Shown: one piece after another, positions 46,570 to 56,107 of the stretch
Layout of the letters: every line of letters begins with the position of its first letter
Numbering within the stretch: the stretch's first letter is position 1
The notes under the pieces: generated by a model
What the model was told of the DNA's origin: nothing
Databases searched by the model: none
What the model saw: the letters and a program-made list of their open reading frames with translations, nothing else
Position numbers and translations under genes: made by a program
Assembly (NCBI GenBank): GCA_026003475.1
Contig: BPHJ01000001.1
Location: forward strand, 1,363,189-1,427,188
Length of the DNA: 64,000 bases
Origin: Candidatus Kapaibacterium sp.
Lineage (GTDB): Bacteria; Bacteroidota; Ignavibacteria; Kapaibacteriales; NICIL-2
Reading direction: 5' to 3'

Positions 46570-48867
46570 TCAGTGTGGAACAGCAGTCGCTGTATCGAAA
46601 AGACGGGGGAGAGCCTGCTCCCATGCATACTGCAGTAACGACAACGGCCATTGGCCCGCCTGCGCGATGACGAGAGAGTCCCCGCCCGTTGTCCCAATCG
46701 CAGAGAACGGCACTGCATGCGTGCGACAGACAGCTTCGAATGCATCGGCATTGGTAGGCGCAACGCTGACGATAACCCGCGAGGGAGCTTCGCCAAAAAG
46801 ATTCCCCAGCGTTGGCGCAAACGGAAGATGGAACTGCCCGCCAATCCCTTCGCAGAGTGCAGCTTCTGCAAGCGCGACGGCAAGGCCACCTTCGGCGGTG
46901 TCGTGGGCTGAACGTACCAATCCGGACCGAATCGCATCCAGCAAGCAACGCTGCAGCCGCACTTCGTTTTCGGGATCGAACGGTGGTGCTGTGCCAAGCG
47001 GTTCACCCGCAAGCATGAGAACCAACTCGCTCCCATCCAGCCGATCTTGCTGCCAACCGAGCAAATACACCCGATCGCCTTCGCCTTGAAATCCTGATGG
47101 CGTGATATGCTCAAGCGATTCGATGATACCGAGCATCCCGATCGTAGGCGTCGGATAAATCGCATGTTCCTGCGACTCATTGTAGAAGCTCACATTGCCA
47201 CCCGTGACGGGCGTATCCAGGAGGCGACACATTCGACCAATCCCCAGAACCGCTTCGCGAAATTGCCAGTACACCTCGGGGTCGTAGGGATTACCGAAGT
47301 TCAAGCAATTGGTGATGGCAACCGGCTCTGCACCAGCACAGACGCAGTTCCGCGCCGCTTCCGCAACGGCGAGCATTGCTCCGACGTGTGGGTCCAGGTA
47401 GACGTACCGGCTGTTGCAATCGGTCGAGAGCGCGAGCGCTTTGCCGGGCAATTCTTTGAGGCGAACAATGGCAGCATCGCACGACCGCTCGACAGTATTG
47501 GTTCCTACATGGCGGTCGTACTGCTCGAAAACCCAGCGCTTGTTAGCGATCGTCGGTCGGGACAGCAGCGCAAGGAGCACCTCTTCGACGCTGCGATCGG
47601 CATGGCTGCGTTCAAAGGCTGCTTGGTCGAATGCGCGAGTATGTGCCAGATATGCTGCTGGATGCCACTCCCTCTCATAGACAGGTGCACCACCACCGAC
47701 GACGAGTGCATCCGCCGGCACGCAGGCGACGCACTCTCCGTTCCGCCAGCAACGGACCATGCCATCATCGGTGACGACGCCAATCTGCACAAGCGGAACA
47801 TCCCACTTGCGGCAAATCTCCTCTGCGATTGCTTCCTTGCCCCGCTCGACAACGACGAGCATTCGCTCTTGCGATTCGCTCAGGAGAATTTCGTAGGCGC
47901 TCATGTCCTGCTCGCGAAGCGGAACGCGGTCAAGGTCAATATCCATGCCGACGCCACCTTTGGCGCTCATTTCGCTGGTCGAGCAGGTAATACCGGCGGC
48001 TCCCATATCCTGCATGCCGACAACACAACCGGACTCAATCAATTCGAGCGCTGCTTCCAAGAGCAGTTTTTCGGCAAATGGATCACCCACTTGTACGGTC
48101 GGTCGCATATCGGCACTCGATTCGTCGAATTCGCGTGAGGCAAGCAACGACGCACCGTGGATACCGTCGCGCCCTGTGCTCGAGCCCATCAGCATCACAG
48201 GGTTGCCGACACCCCGCGCTGCCGACGACACGACGTGGTCAGTACGAACAAGTCCGACTGCCATCGCATTGACCAACGGATTGTCGTTGTAGCAGGAGTC
48301 GAAGTACACTTCGCCGCCGACGGTGGGCACACCGAACGAATTGCCATAGTCACCAATTCCGCGCACCACTCCCCGCACAAGGTATGCAGTACGTGCCATC
48401 GCCGGATCGCCAAAGCGCAACGAGTTGAGCGCTGCGATAGGACGGGCACCCATGGTAAAAATGTCGCGCAGAATTCCGCCGACTCCCGTTGCAGCGCCTT
48501 GGTACGGTTCAACGGCTGATGGGTGATTATGCGATTCGATCTTGAACGCTACTGCATATCCGTCGCCAAGCGAAACCAGGCCAGCGTTTTCTTTGCCAGC
48601 TTCAACAAGGACGCGTCCCCCACTTCGTGGCAGCGTCTTGAGCATCAGGAGCGAGTTTTTGTACGAGCAATGTTCGCTCCACATGACGCTGAACATGCCC
48701 AGCTCGGTGTAGGTCGGCACTCGACCAAGCAACTCGATGATACGGGCATATTCCTCTTGGCTCAGCCCGAGCTCGAGTGCAAGCGATTCGTTGACGGGGA
48801 CCTCCGACCGAAGCTCGGCCGATGGGGACTCGACGTGTAGAGATTCCATCAGGGCGTGTGTTGACAT
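46570..48867 (-). CDS. purL: Phosphoribosylformylglycinamidine synthase subunit PurL
   Basis: ATG at 48867 ('[16 protein letters not shown]') gives 765 residues. A GGAGG lies 13 bases upstream. This is the small-type PurL that needs PurQ and PurS, which are not in the window. Visible motifs include '[16 protein letters not shown]', '[20 protein letters not shown]' and '[20 protein letters not shown]', the ATP and FGAR sites, and in the second half '[12 protein letters not shown]'. PurL performs the fourth step of IMP synthesis. It heads the long minus-strand run of about 12 kb, and a promoter is placed at 48899-48931. Confidence 0.97.
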   Translation of the reverse strand: MSTHALMESLHVESPSAELRSEVPVNESLALELGLSQEEYARIIELLGRVPTYTELGMFSVMWSEHCSYKNSLLMLKTLPRSGGRVLVEAGKENAGLVSLGDGYAVAFKIESHNHPSAVEPYQGAATGVGGILRDIFTMGARPIAALNSLRFGDPAMARTAYLVRGVVRGIGDYGNSFGVPTVGGEVYFDSCYNDNPLVNAMAVGLVRTDHVVSSAARGVGNPVMLMGSSTGRDGIHGASLLASREFDESSADMRPTVQVGDPFAEKLLLEAALELIESGCVVGMQDMGAAGITCSTSEMSAKGGVGMDIDLDRVPLREQDMSAYEILLSESQERMLVVVERGKEAIAEEICRKWDVPLVQIGVVTDDGMVRCWRNGECVACVPADALVVGGGAPVYEREWHPAAYLAHTRAFDQAAFERSHADRSVEEVLLALLSRPTIANKRWVFEQYDRHVGTNTVERSCDAAIVRLKELPGKALALSTDCNSRYVYLDPHVGAMLAVAEAARNCVCAGAEPVAITNCLNFGNPYDPEVYWQFREAVLGIGRMCRLLDTPVTGGNVSFYNESQEHAIYPTPTIGMLGIIESLEHITPSGFQGEGDRVYLLGWQQDRLDGSELVLMLAGEPLGTAPPFDPENEVRLQRCLLDAIRSGLVRSAHDTAEGGLAVALAEAALCEGIGGQFHLPFAPTLGNLFGEAPSRVIVSVAPTNADAFEAVCRTHAVPFSAIGTTGGDSLVIAQAGQWPLSLLQYAWEQALPRLFDTATAVPH

Positions 48868-48898
48868 CAATAGGTTGCCTCCGGCGAGGCAGCGGATG

Positions 48899-48931
48899 CA
48901 AAAATACCGTACTGCCGTCCCTAATAGGCAA
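48899..48931 (-). promoter_or_regulatory. Promoter of purL, Bacteroidota type
   Basis: On the minus strand GTTG is followed after 22 bases by TATTTTTG, which ends 31 bases before the purL start. The -33 half lies inside the last codons of the upstream BNR gene. A 9-base inverted repeat (AGGTTGCCT and AGGCAACCT) spans the promoter, one arm at 48873-48881 and one at 48926-48934; it could be an operator. Confidence 0.55.
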
Positions 48932-51900
48932 CCTCTGCATCGAACTCTGCCCGTGAGAGCACAGGAATTGGCAGCGCACCATCGCGGTGGAGCTGGTCGT
49001 TGATTGGCGATAGCTCTTGTGCGACCATCCGATCGAGCCATTGTGCTGCTCGACCAATGCGATCGGCATATTGCTCGGTAAGCTGTTCTTGCTCGGCCGT
49101 TGGTGCGCCGGGATAGTAGGCAACTGCGGCGTACAGATCAGCAAGCTTTTCCCGCAGTTGCGGTTCGGTATCGGCAAACAGCGAGGCTTTCCGCGCAACG
49201 AGTGTGTAGTAGGCCGAGTCGAGCTGAGCAGCAAGCCGGCGCATCGAAGCTTTCAGCGGTTCAGTGACGGTGGCACTCCGGCTCACCAGTGAATCGCGCA
49301 TTCTTACCATGCGCTCGACGATAAACGCCAAATCCTCGATCAGCCGGTAGAGTCGCAGCAGCGCAGCACTATTTGCCCGACGCTCAGCAAGGGTAATGCC
49401 CGAACTGGTGTCGTGGCGTATCGTCACCGTTGTCGTGGCGATGCGGTCTCCCTTGGTAATGCGGATTGTGTAGCGGCCTGGCAACACGATCGGACCGAAG
49501 GACCCACCACCAGGATTGGGCGAGCGCGCCACACGGGGCGGATTGATGCGCATACCCCACCCGATGCGATTGATCCCTTTGCGTTTGCCGGGTGGAATCG
49601 TTGCGATGACGTTTCCCGCCGAATCCAGAACCTCCACTTTCATTTGCCCGATCAGGTGCCGCGTGCGCAAATAGTACACAATGGATGCATCGTCGCTGGG
49701 CGACGGAGCGACGTACAGATCGGAGCCGCTGAATTCCTGGAAGCCGCTTTCGAAACGCTGCACTGTCGGGCGGCAGGGCAGTACGACAAGTTCCGAATCG
49801 AGATCGTCCGGTCGCAGTGCACGCAGCGGAGTTATGTCGTCGAGGATGTAAGCGCCGCGTCCATGCGTTGCAACAATCAGGTCGTGTTCACGTGGGTGAA
49901 TTTGGATGTCACGAACAGGGGTTGCAGGGATTGCTTTGAATCGGGCAAAGTGTTTACCGCCATCAATCGAGATGAACAACCCCAACTCCGTACCGACAAA
50001 GAGCAGATTTGGATTGACCACATCTTGCCGGACAACATGGGCAAAACCACGGATGCTATCGCTGGAAAGTCGTTCCCATGTTTGCCCAAAGTCGGTCGTG
50101 CGATAGATGTAGGGAGACATATCCCCGCGCGTGTGGTTGTCGAAGGTAACAAAGCACGTGCCTGGGTGGTGAGGACTCGGCTCGACACAACTAACCCACG
50201 TGCCCGTCGGAAGCGAAGGTGGAAGCTTGCTCCGAAGATTGGTCCAACGTTTTCCACCGTCAGTGGTCAATTGGAGATTGCCATCGTCGGTGCCAACCCA
50301 AATGATGCGTTCATCCTTGGGGGAATCAGCGATGGTGTAGATGGTACAGTGATTTTCGGCACTGGTGTTATCGCGGGTGACACCCCCGCTTTCCTGTGGG
50401 TCGTACTTGGCAGAGTCGTTCGTTGTTAGGTCGGGAGAGATTCGTTCCCACGTTGTACCGTGATCGGTAGATCGGTGCAGATACTGCGATCCGATGTAGA
50501 GGTAGCGCGGATTGGCGCTGCTGATGACAATGGGCGTGTTCCAGTTGAAGCGCAGCTTTGGCTGGCCAACGCCTGCACGTGGCTGAATCGAGCGTGTTTC
50601 GTTGGTGCGTAAATTTCGACGGACAGCATCGCCGCCCTGCGATTCAAAGTAGATGAACTCTGGTCGAATGCGATCACGAACGACGGCGAAACCATCCCCC
50701 CAACCAGTTGCTTGCCACTCGCAGTTTGTGATTGCTCCACCTCGCACGCGATGAGGCGCCATCCAGGAACCATTGTCCTGCAATCCGCCCATGATGGAGT
50801 ATGGATCGTCGAAGTCGTAGCTGATGCGGTAGAATTGCGACAGCGGCAGATTCCGGAACATACGCCAGCTTTGCCCGCGGTCGAAGCTTTCATAGACGCC
50901 ACCATCGGTGCCAATCAGGAGGTGCTGCGGATTGAGCGGGTCAATCCAGAATGCATGGTGATCGGGATGAAGAGCGCCGCCGTAGGAGAACGTGTTGAAG
51001 GTTTTTCCGCCGTCGTCGCTGATCGCAAGCTGGAACGTCAAGCGATAGACGCGGTCTGGGTCGTCGGGGTCCACTGCCATTGCTGAAAAGTAGAACGGAC
51101 GGGCTGTTACGTTGACAGCCGAGGAGCGTCGTTGCCAGTGTTCCCCACGGTCGGTTGTACGATAGAGCGCACTCTCTTTTGCTTCAACCATTGCGTACAC
51201 GATCTCCGGCTGCGATGGCGCTATGGCAAGCACGACACGTCCGAGCTCCCCGCTGGGTAAATCCGTTGTCAACTTCCGCCACGTGGTGCCGCCATCGGTG
51301 GACTTGTAGAGTCCGCTTCCCGGACCGCCGGACGAGAAGCTCCACGCTTTCCGCCGGAATTGCCACATCGCAGCGTACACGATGCGTGGATCGGCCGGAT
51401 CAATGGCAACATCGGCACAGCCGGTTTTCTCGTCCACATACAGCACACGCTCGAACGTTGCACCACCATCGGTCGAGCGGTACAGTCCGCGGTGCGGTGA
51501 GTCGCTCCACAGTGCACCCAACGCTGCCACGAAAATGCGGTCCGGGTTACGTGGATCCAGTGCAATCTTGGCAATGCGCTCGACACTATCGAAGCCAACC
51601 TTTTTCCAAGTCTTACCTCCATCGGTGGTGCGGTAGAGACCACCACCGATCGAAACGCTATTGCGAACGTTCGATTCACCAGTTCCAACCCAGAGAACCG
51701 AATCTTGGTGCCGTGGATCGAGCGCCATTGCACCAATGGATTGGTAGTCTTGCTTGTCGAAAATCGGTTCGAAGGTTGTGCCGCCGTCTCGCGATTTGAA
51801 CACGCCACCAGCAGCAGAACCGACATAGATCACCAGCCGGCGGTCGTTGGGATGGTGCGTATCCACCGGAACATAGGTTGCTTCGATGGCTGTGATGCGA

Positions 51901-52028
51901 CCCGAACACGTCGCTGGTCCGAGAGCACGCGGTGTGAGATTCCCCCACACTGCAGGACTTGGTTGTTGAGCGATTCCACTCGATTCGATCGCAACGAGAA
52001 GGACAAGTGTGCACCACACGTATTTCAT
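48921..52028 (-). CDS. Secreted BNR/sortilin-type beta-propeller protein
   Basis: The 1035-residue protein has a signal peptide ending near 'SSGIAQ'. At least ten Asp-box or BNR-like motifs run from residue 70 to 700, such as '[12 protein letters not shown]', '[12 protein letters not shown]', '[13 protein letters not shown]' and '[12 protein letters not shown]'. This places it with the large VPS10/sortilin-like family of Bacteroidota exo-proteins often annotated as glycosyl hydrolases. The last 300 residues form a beta-sandwich ('[20 protein letters not shown]') and a helical tail. No catalytic residues can be assigned, and I see no T9SS sorting tail. It sits 21 bases after the LolA-like gene. 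Confidence 0.8.
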   Translation of the reverse strand: MKYVWCTLVLLVAIESSGIAQQPSPAVWGNLTPRALGPATCSGRITAIEATYVPVDTHHPNDRRLVIYVGSAAGGVFKSRDGGTTFEPIFDKQDYQSIGAMALDPRHQDSVLWVGTGESNVRNSVSIGGGLYRTTDGGKTWKKVGFDSVERIAKIALDPRNPDRIFVAALGALWSDSPHRGLYRSTDGGATFERVLYVDEKTGCADVAIDPADPRIVYAAMWQFRRKAWSFSSGGPGSGLYKSTDGGTTWRKLTTDLPSGELGRVVLAIAPSQPEIVYAMVEAKESALYRTTDRGEHWQRRSSAVNVTARPFYFSAMAVDPDDPDRVYRLTFQLAISDDGGKTFNTFSYGGALHPDHHAFWIDPLNPQHLLIGTDGGVYESFDRGQSWRMFRNLPLSQFYRISYDFDDPYSIMGGLQDNGSWMAPHRVRGGAITNCEWQATGWGDGFAVVRDRIRPEFIYFESQGGDAVRRNLRTNETRSIQPRAGVGQPKLRFNWNTPIVISSANPRYLYIGSQYLHRSTDHGTTWERISPDLTTNDSAKYDPQESGGVTRDNTSAENHCTIYTIADSPKDERIIWVGTDDGNLQLTTDGGKRWTNLRSKLPPSLPTGTWVSCVEPSPHHPGTCFVTFDNHTRGDMSPYIYRTTDFGQTWERLSSDSIRGFAHVVRQDVVNPNLLFVGTELGLFISIDGGKHFARFKAIPATPVRDIQIHPREHDLIVATHGRGAYILDDITPLRALRPDDLDSELVVLPCRPTVQRFESGFQEFSGSDLYVAPSPSDDASIVYYLRTRHLIGQMKVEVLDSAGNVIATIPPGKRKGINRIGWGMRINPPRVARSPNPGGGSFGPIVLPGRYTIRITKGDRIATTTVTIRHDTSSGITLAERRANSAALLRLYRLIEDLAFIVERMVRMRDSLVSRSATVTEPLKASMRRLAAQLDSAYYTLVARKASLFADTEPQLREKLADLYAAVAYYPGAPTAEQEQLTEQYADRIGRAAQWLDRMVAQELSPINDQLHRDGALPIPVLSRAEFDAEVAY

Positions 52029-52049
52029 CGTGACTTTGTTCCTGTGGTT

Positions 52050-52754
52050 TTACTTGGCTGGGGGAGCAAACAATGCAGCATCGAGTGCAGGGTTGAGCTC
52101 GTAGCGTTCAACCAGGAGAAGACCGTTGGAGGTATCGAGCACCATCGGCAGCAGGACGCCTTCGACACGCTGGTAGTTGCCGAGGGTCGCGTTCCACTGA
52201 ACCTCTTCGCCGTTGATGGAAGCTTCGACGGTGACCTTGACCAACAACCCTAAGTCAGGATCGAGAAAGTATGTCCAGACCGACCCATCAGCATGGCGGG
52301 CACGAAGCTTATGGCAATCGGATCCATCGATCTCTTCGGTGCCCACGTATTCGAGTGTTGCAGCGGGGTTGAGCAAATCATTCTGCCATAAGCGAGCCAT
52401 CACCTGCAATCGCCACAGTGCCGCTTGATTGAGTGGCTGGGGAACCAGGGACTGCGTCCACGGCTGAATACTCCACCCATGTGTGCCATCGGTCCAACTT
52501 GCAGCAACGATTCCCGGTTGGAGTACCAGTTCGGTGCGAACCTTGGCGCCCTCGACCCATGCACGGTAGCTACGTTTCCACGTGCCATCTGGGCTGGAGA
52601 TTTTTCCCGAGATGCTCCACGAACGAAGCGTTGAAAGATTCTCTGCATCGCCTATGGCTTGCCGATAGGCGGCAACAATATGGGCAGCATCCTGCGCTAC
52701 TGTTGGTAGCGAGAATGCAAGCACCGCGATACCAGCTATGAGCACTCTGCGCAT
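52050..52754 (-). CDS. Periplasmic LolA/outer-membrane-lipoprotein-sorting-like protein
   Basis: The 234-residue product has a signal peptide ending near 'PTVAQ'. The fold is an open beta-barrel like LolA/LolB: 'TLRSWSISGKISSPDGTWKR', 'YRAWVEGAKVRTELVLQPG', and 'DCHKLRARHADGSVWTYFLD' are typical of the family used for carrying lipids or lipoproteins. It differs from canonical LolA in having an additional C-terminal strand pair. Function in trafficking is inferred from the fold only. The gene is followed closely by the BNR-repeat protein on the same strand. Confidence 0.65.
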   Translation of the reverse strand: MRRVLIAGIAVLAFSLPTVAQDAAHIVAAYRQAIGDAENLSTLRSWSISGKISSPDGTWKRSYRAWVEGAKVRTELVLQPGIVAASWTDGTHGWSIQPWTQSLVPQPLNQAALWRLQVMARLWQNDLLNPAATLEYVGTEEIDGSDCHKLRARHADGSVWTYFLDPDLGLLVKVTVEASINGEEVQWNATLGNYQRVEGVLLPMVLDTSNGLLLVERYELNPALDAALFAPPAK

Positions 52755-52831
52755 TGCATCAACAAAAGTTGTTCGACGTTCATCGCGCTGGGTGGTGTGT
52801 ACCTACGCATGCACTGTCGGTTCGGTTACAG

Positions 52832-53746
52832 CTACCGCTGAGCAAGACGTTCGGCAACAGCAAAGATGCACTCGACGTAGTCGCGGCTGTTGTTGTAGTG
52901 AAACAGTGCCGCCTCTTGTTGCTCACGGCGCTCCGACCAACCATTTGCACGGAGATAGTTTGCTACACTGGCGATTGCATCGGCAGGATCGAACAGGTCC
53001 ACTCGTCCATCGCCGTTGCCATCGCGTGCCCACTGCGTGTAGCTCGAGGGAATAAATTGCGGTAACCCAAACGCACCTGCCCATGATCCCGTAAGCGAAA
53101 GCACGTCGAAGCTTGAGTCCTTCGCCAATCGAGCAAGCGTTTCCAATTGCGAGAGCGCCCACGCCGCCTTCCGTCGCGAGCGCACTTCCACCAGAGAATC
53201 CAGATACGCACGCCGCTGGGGATCGGCAATCGTGTCGCGATAGGTCTGCTGATTTGCAGCAATGTTGTCTGGTTCATCGGCGGTTGCCAGCGATGCATAG
53301 ACGCTCCAGACATGGTGGGTGCCGGTGAATTTGCCGAACTTGGTTTCTACCCACAAAATGGCTGTGATAATCTCGGCAGGAACACCATACGTGCGCTCAG
53401 CTTTCTGGAGTAGCTCACGGGTGGAATCCATGAAGGCACGGCAGGCTGTAATGGATGCATCGCTCCAGTTCGGTGAATAATCCACTCGGCGGAGAAAACC
53501 GACGACATTGATTCGGAGCATCTGCGGCAAGAACGTCGTGTTTGGATGGTGGAAGGCAGCCCAGAGGAATGCTGAATCCACCCCCCGTTCGAGGAGCCGG
53601 TACACCGTCGGTGCAAAGCGTTGGTCGCTGCCGGCAAGAATAGCGCTGGCTTGTTCCATGCGACGACGCACCACTGGATCAAGCGTGGAGCAATCACTAA
53701 GCATGAGCACCGCCACGCCCACCATGATCAACCAACGAGAGCTCAT
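52832..53746 (-). CDS. Lytic murein transglycosylase, MltB-like lipoprotein
   Basis: ATG at 53746 ('MSSRWLIMVGVAVLML') gives 304 residues. The signal sequence ends with a possible lipobox (LSDC). The SLT_2-type domain is clear: 'YGVPAEIITAILWVETKFGK' with the catalytic Glu, 'ADEPDNIAANQQTYRDT', 'GSWAGAFGLPQFIPSSYTQW' and 'DGNGDGRVDLFDPADAIASV'. The last of these carries the EF-hand-like calcium loop seen in MltB. The enzyme makes anhydromuropeptides from peptidoglycan. It starts four bases after the stop of the OmpA-like barrel gene, so the two are probably cotranscribed. Confidence 0.92.
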   Translation of the reverse strand: MSSRWLIMVGVAVLMLSDCSTLDPVVRRRMEQASAILAGSDQRFAPTVYRLLERGVDSAFLWAAFHHPNTTFLPQMLRINVVGFLRRVDYSPNWSDASITACRAFMDSTRELLQKAERTYGVPAEIITAILWVETKFGKFTGTHHVWSVYASLATADEPDNIAANQQTYRDTIADPQRRAYLDSLVEVRSRRKAAWALSQLETLARLAKDSSFDVLSLTGSWAGAFGLPQFIPSSYTQWARDGNGDGRVDLFDPADAIASVANYLRANGWSERREQQEAALFHYNNSRDYVECIFAVAERLAQR

Positions 53747-53750
53747 GCGC

Positions 53751-55898
53751 TTATTGCTTGGCGCCATTGGTGATTGGTGTCTCGATGGTGATCTGCACGG
53801 TGCGGCAGTAGGACCGTCCCTCCGGCGTTGCATTGTCATAGAGCAGCTCATCACTTCCCTTGGGATCGAGCGTGACCGCACTTGGAGAGAGTCCCAAGAC
53901 CCGTTGAACTTCCATACAGCGCCGCCGTGCTAACTCGCGGTTGTAGTCGGGATCCCCGCTGCGATCGGCATACCCAGCGATCAGGACCCGCGAATTCGGC
54001 TGAATCCGCGATTTGACCTCCGTCAGAAACTGGCGATGCACCGGCGTCAGATCCGCTTTGTTGAAATCGAAGACAATCAGCGAGAACCGATCAATGCGTT
54101 TGTCATCGCGTTGCTCGAAGCGCTTTTGGCGAACGGTCAACTGTTGAACATTGAGCTGAACCGTTTTCTCCATTGTTTGCCCCGTGCTGTCCTGAACGGC
54201 ATAGGTGACGGTTACCGGCTCGTCAAGTTTGGGATATGGTTGCTCGGTTACGTTCCACCGGTATGGTCCTGGCTGGCCGGATTCACCCGCGATGGTTCGC
54301 ATCGTTCGCCCATCTTGTTCGATGCTTGCTCGCCAATGTTGGAGCCCAGCTTCCGATTGCACCGTCGGCACAAACTCGACCAGCGGAGGCGTTGCGCTTA
54401 CGGTCAGGTTGGAAATCGTCACCGGGCGGAGGATTTCTGGTCGGGATGCACTGATTTCGACGCGGCGGTTTTCCTCCTGACCTTCCGGTGTTGCGTTGTT
54501 GGATGGCGACGCTGGCAAATTTCGAGCTTGAATTGTGATGCGACTTGGTTCTATTCCCCAGACGCGCACAAGGTAGTCGCGCACAGCGACAGCTCGCGCT
54601 CTCGACAGTGCGATGTTTCCAGACTCGACTCCAACGCCAGCATTTGTGCCGGTCAAGACCAGTCGTGCATCCGGATACGCACGCATGCGGGAACCAACAA
54701 TGTTGAGCAGGTGACGATATATCTCCAACGTTGCCGGGGGCAAGCGTTTTTCGTCGAACCCCGCGGTATCGGTTTGCTCGAGCAATGTAAGCCGACTTAG
54801 TTCAAGCGTTGCACTCCCTTCCGGAAAGAACACCTGCGGGAGCAACGGAAAACTTTCCTCAACTTCCGTTTCTTCGATAACAACTTTTTCCATGCTATCG
54901 AGCGGCGTTCCATCACTCCGGAGGGGACGCACAGCAACGTCCACAGTCAGCAGCGCTGCTCTCGGCACGCGCCGTTGGTAGTGTTCGGTGATTGTGGTTG
55001 TCGAATAGATGAGCTTTTGATCGCCCTGCATCTCGGTGCGTTCACGTGTCGAAACTTCGGTAGCAGTACGCATCACTTCCTCCCGCTCAAGCCCAACAAC
55101 AGCGATGGTACTGGTATCACGGGCATAGATCGTATCGCGGAACAAGCGCGGCGGTGGCGGTGGATAGAACGCGTAGCGCACACTTGCACCAATCGCAATT
55201 GGGGCAATCTGCCATTGCACGTCGCGCGTGACTTGGACTAAGGGGTAGTAGTACCGCAGTTCGGGCGTGATGGTGAGCTCATTTGCGATGGGAAAGTCCA
55301 CACCGGCTGAAAAGCTCAGATGCAGTTGTGCGCGATTGACATTGCCGACTGTACCGGTGCTGATATTCCGCTGGCGGGAGGAATCGGGAAGGTAGAACAC
55401 GTAATCGGGTTGGGTCAGCGTTTCGGTTTGGCGGAACGTGTGCTCGAGCAGGTACGACAGGCGCAGACCGATTCCCAACCGTACCCGACGGAAGAGCACT
55501 CCACCAAGAACAGGCTCGATCGTTGCAGCAGGGAATGTTGTAAAAAGCTCGTGCATCGCCTCGACGGTTGTCGTTTGATTCCCACCACCGATGTCGGCAG
55601 TATTCCCAATTGTCTCGCTCCGGAAGAGTCTGCCACTGAGCGGAGCATACCCAGCACGGAGCTCGACGGCAAATACATTCCCCAGTGGATAGGTAGCAAG
55701 AAGTCCGGCGCTCCCGACACCGCCGGTGCCCGTCGTGTAGTTCGGACCGCACCGGAACGCATTAGGGAGCGACTGGAAATCGGCTGATTGAATGTTGTTT
55801 TGGTAGGCTATCCATCCGCCGATGTACAGCCACGGCTGGGGATGCTCCTGTGCCCAGAGACCAATGCTGATGAGCACAAGCCAAACGGCTATCTTCAT
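53751..55898 (-). CDS. Outer-membrane barrel protein with two OmpA-like domains
   Basis: ATG at 55898 ('MKIAVWLVLISIGLWAQ') gives 715 residues. The N-terminal half is a beta-barrel region with signal peptide. Two OmpA-type peptidoglycan-binding domains follow, near residues 360-490 ('NIALSRARAVAVRDYLVRV') and 600-715 ('VLIAGYADRSGDPDYNRELA', 'ATPEGRSYCRTVQITIETP'). Between them is an Ig-like stretch. The first domain lacks the Asp of the mesodiaminopimelate loop (it reads GTNAGVG), whereas the second keeps it. It tethers the outer membrane to the wall. The MltB-like gene follows directly. Confidence 0.85.
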   Translation of the reverse strand: MKIAVWLVLISIGLWAQEHPQPWLYIGGWIAYQNNIQSADFQSLPNAFRCGPNYTTGTGGVGSAGLLATYPLGNVFAVELRAGYAPLSGRLFRSETIGNTADIGGGNQTTTVEAMHELFTTFPAATIEPVLGGVLFRRVRLGIGLRLSYLLEHTFRQTETLTQPDYVFYLPDSSRQRNISTGTVGNVNRAQLHLSFSAGVDFPIANELTITPELRYYYPLVQVTRDVQWQIAPIAIGASVRYAFYPPPPPRLFRDTIYARDTSTIAVVGLEREEVMRTATEVSTRERTEMQGDQKLIYSTTTITEHYQRRVPRAALLTVDVAVRPLRSDGTPLDSMEKVVIEETEVEESFPLLPQVFFPEGSATLELSRLTLLEQTDTAGFDEKRLPPATLEIYRHLLNIVGSRMRAYPDARLVLTGTNAGVGVESGNIALSRARAVAVRDYLVRVWGIEPSRITIQARNLPASPSNNATPEGQEENRRVEISASRPEILRPVTISNLTVSATPPLVEFVPTVQSEAGLQHWRASIEQDGRTMRTIAGESGQPGPYRWNVTEQPYPKLDEPVTVTYAVQDSTGQTMEKTVQLNVQQLTVRQKRFEQRDDKRIDRFSLIVFDFNKADLTPVHRQFLTEVKSRIQPNSRVLIAGYADRSGDPDYNRELARRRCMEVQRVLGLSPSAVTLDPKGSDELLYDNATPEGRSYCRTVQITIETPITNGAKQ

Positions 55899-55931
55899 GC
55901 ACGCTGCATGCAAAGCTGTGGACAAGCAGGG

Positions 55932-55939
55932 CAAATATA
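55932..55939 (-). promoter_or_regulatory. Putative -7 promoter element TATATTTG upstream of the OmpA-like barrel gene
   Basis: On the minus strand TATATTTG fits TAnnTTTG and ends 33 bases before the gene start. No TTG is found at the expected distance. The rest of the interval 55899-56107 (about 210 bases) shows nothing else I can name. Confidence 0.4.
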
Positions 55940-56107
55940 CCAGCCTCTCCTGTGAACGCGTGTGCAGCAGTCAGAACGCGGCTGGTGCTGCGTTGCTAAA
56001 TCGGTAGCAATGCCTTCGAACCTGTCCGGCTGCGCGTATTACCTTGCTTCGATGCACCCGCACCGCAGGTCGAACAACCCCATCACTCTCACCACGGAAG
56101 AGAAATC

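Noticed and set aside
47107-48138. 343-residue plus-strand ORF
   Set aside because: It is antisense to purL and has no domain.
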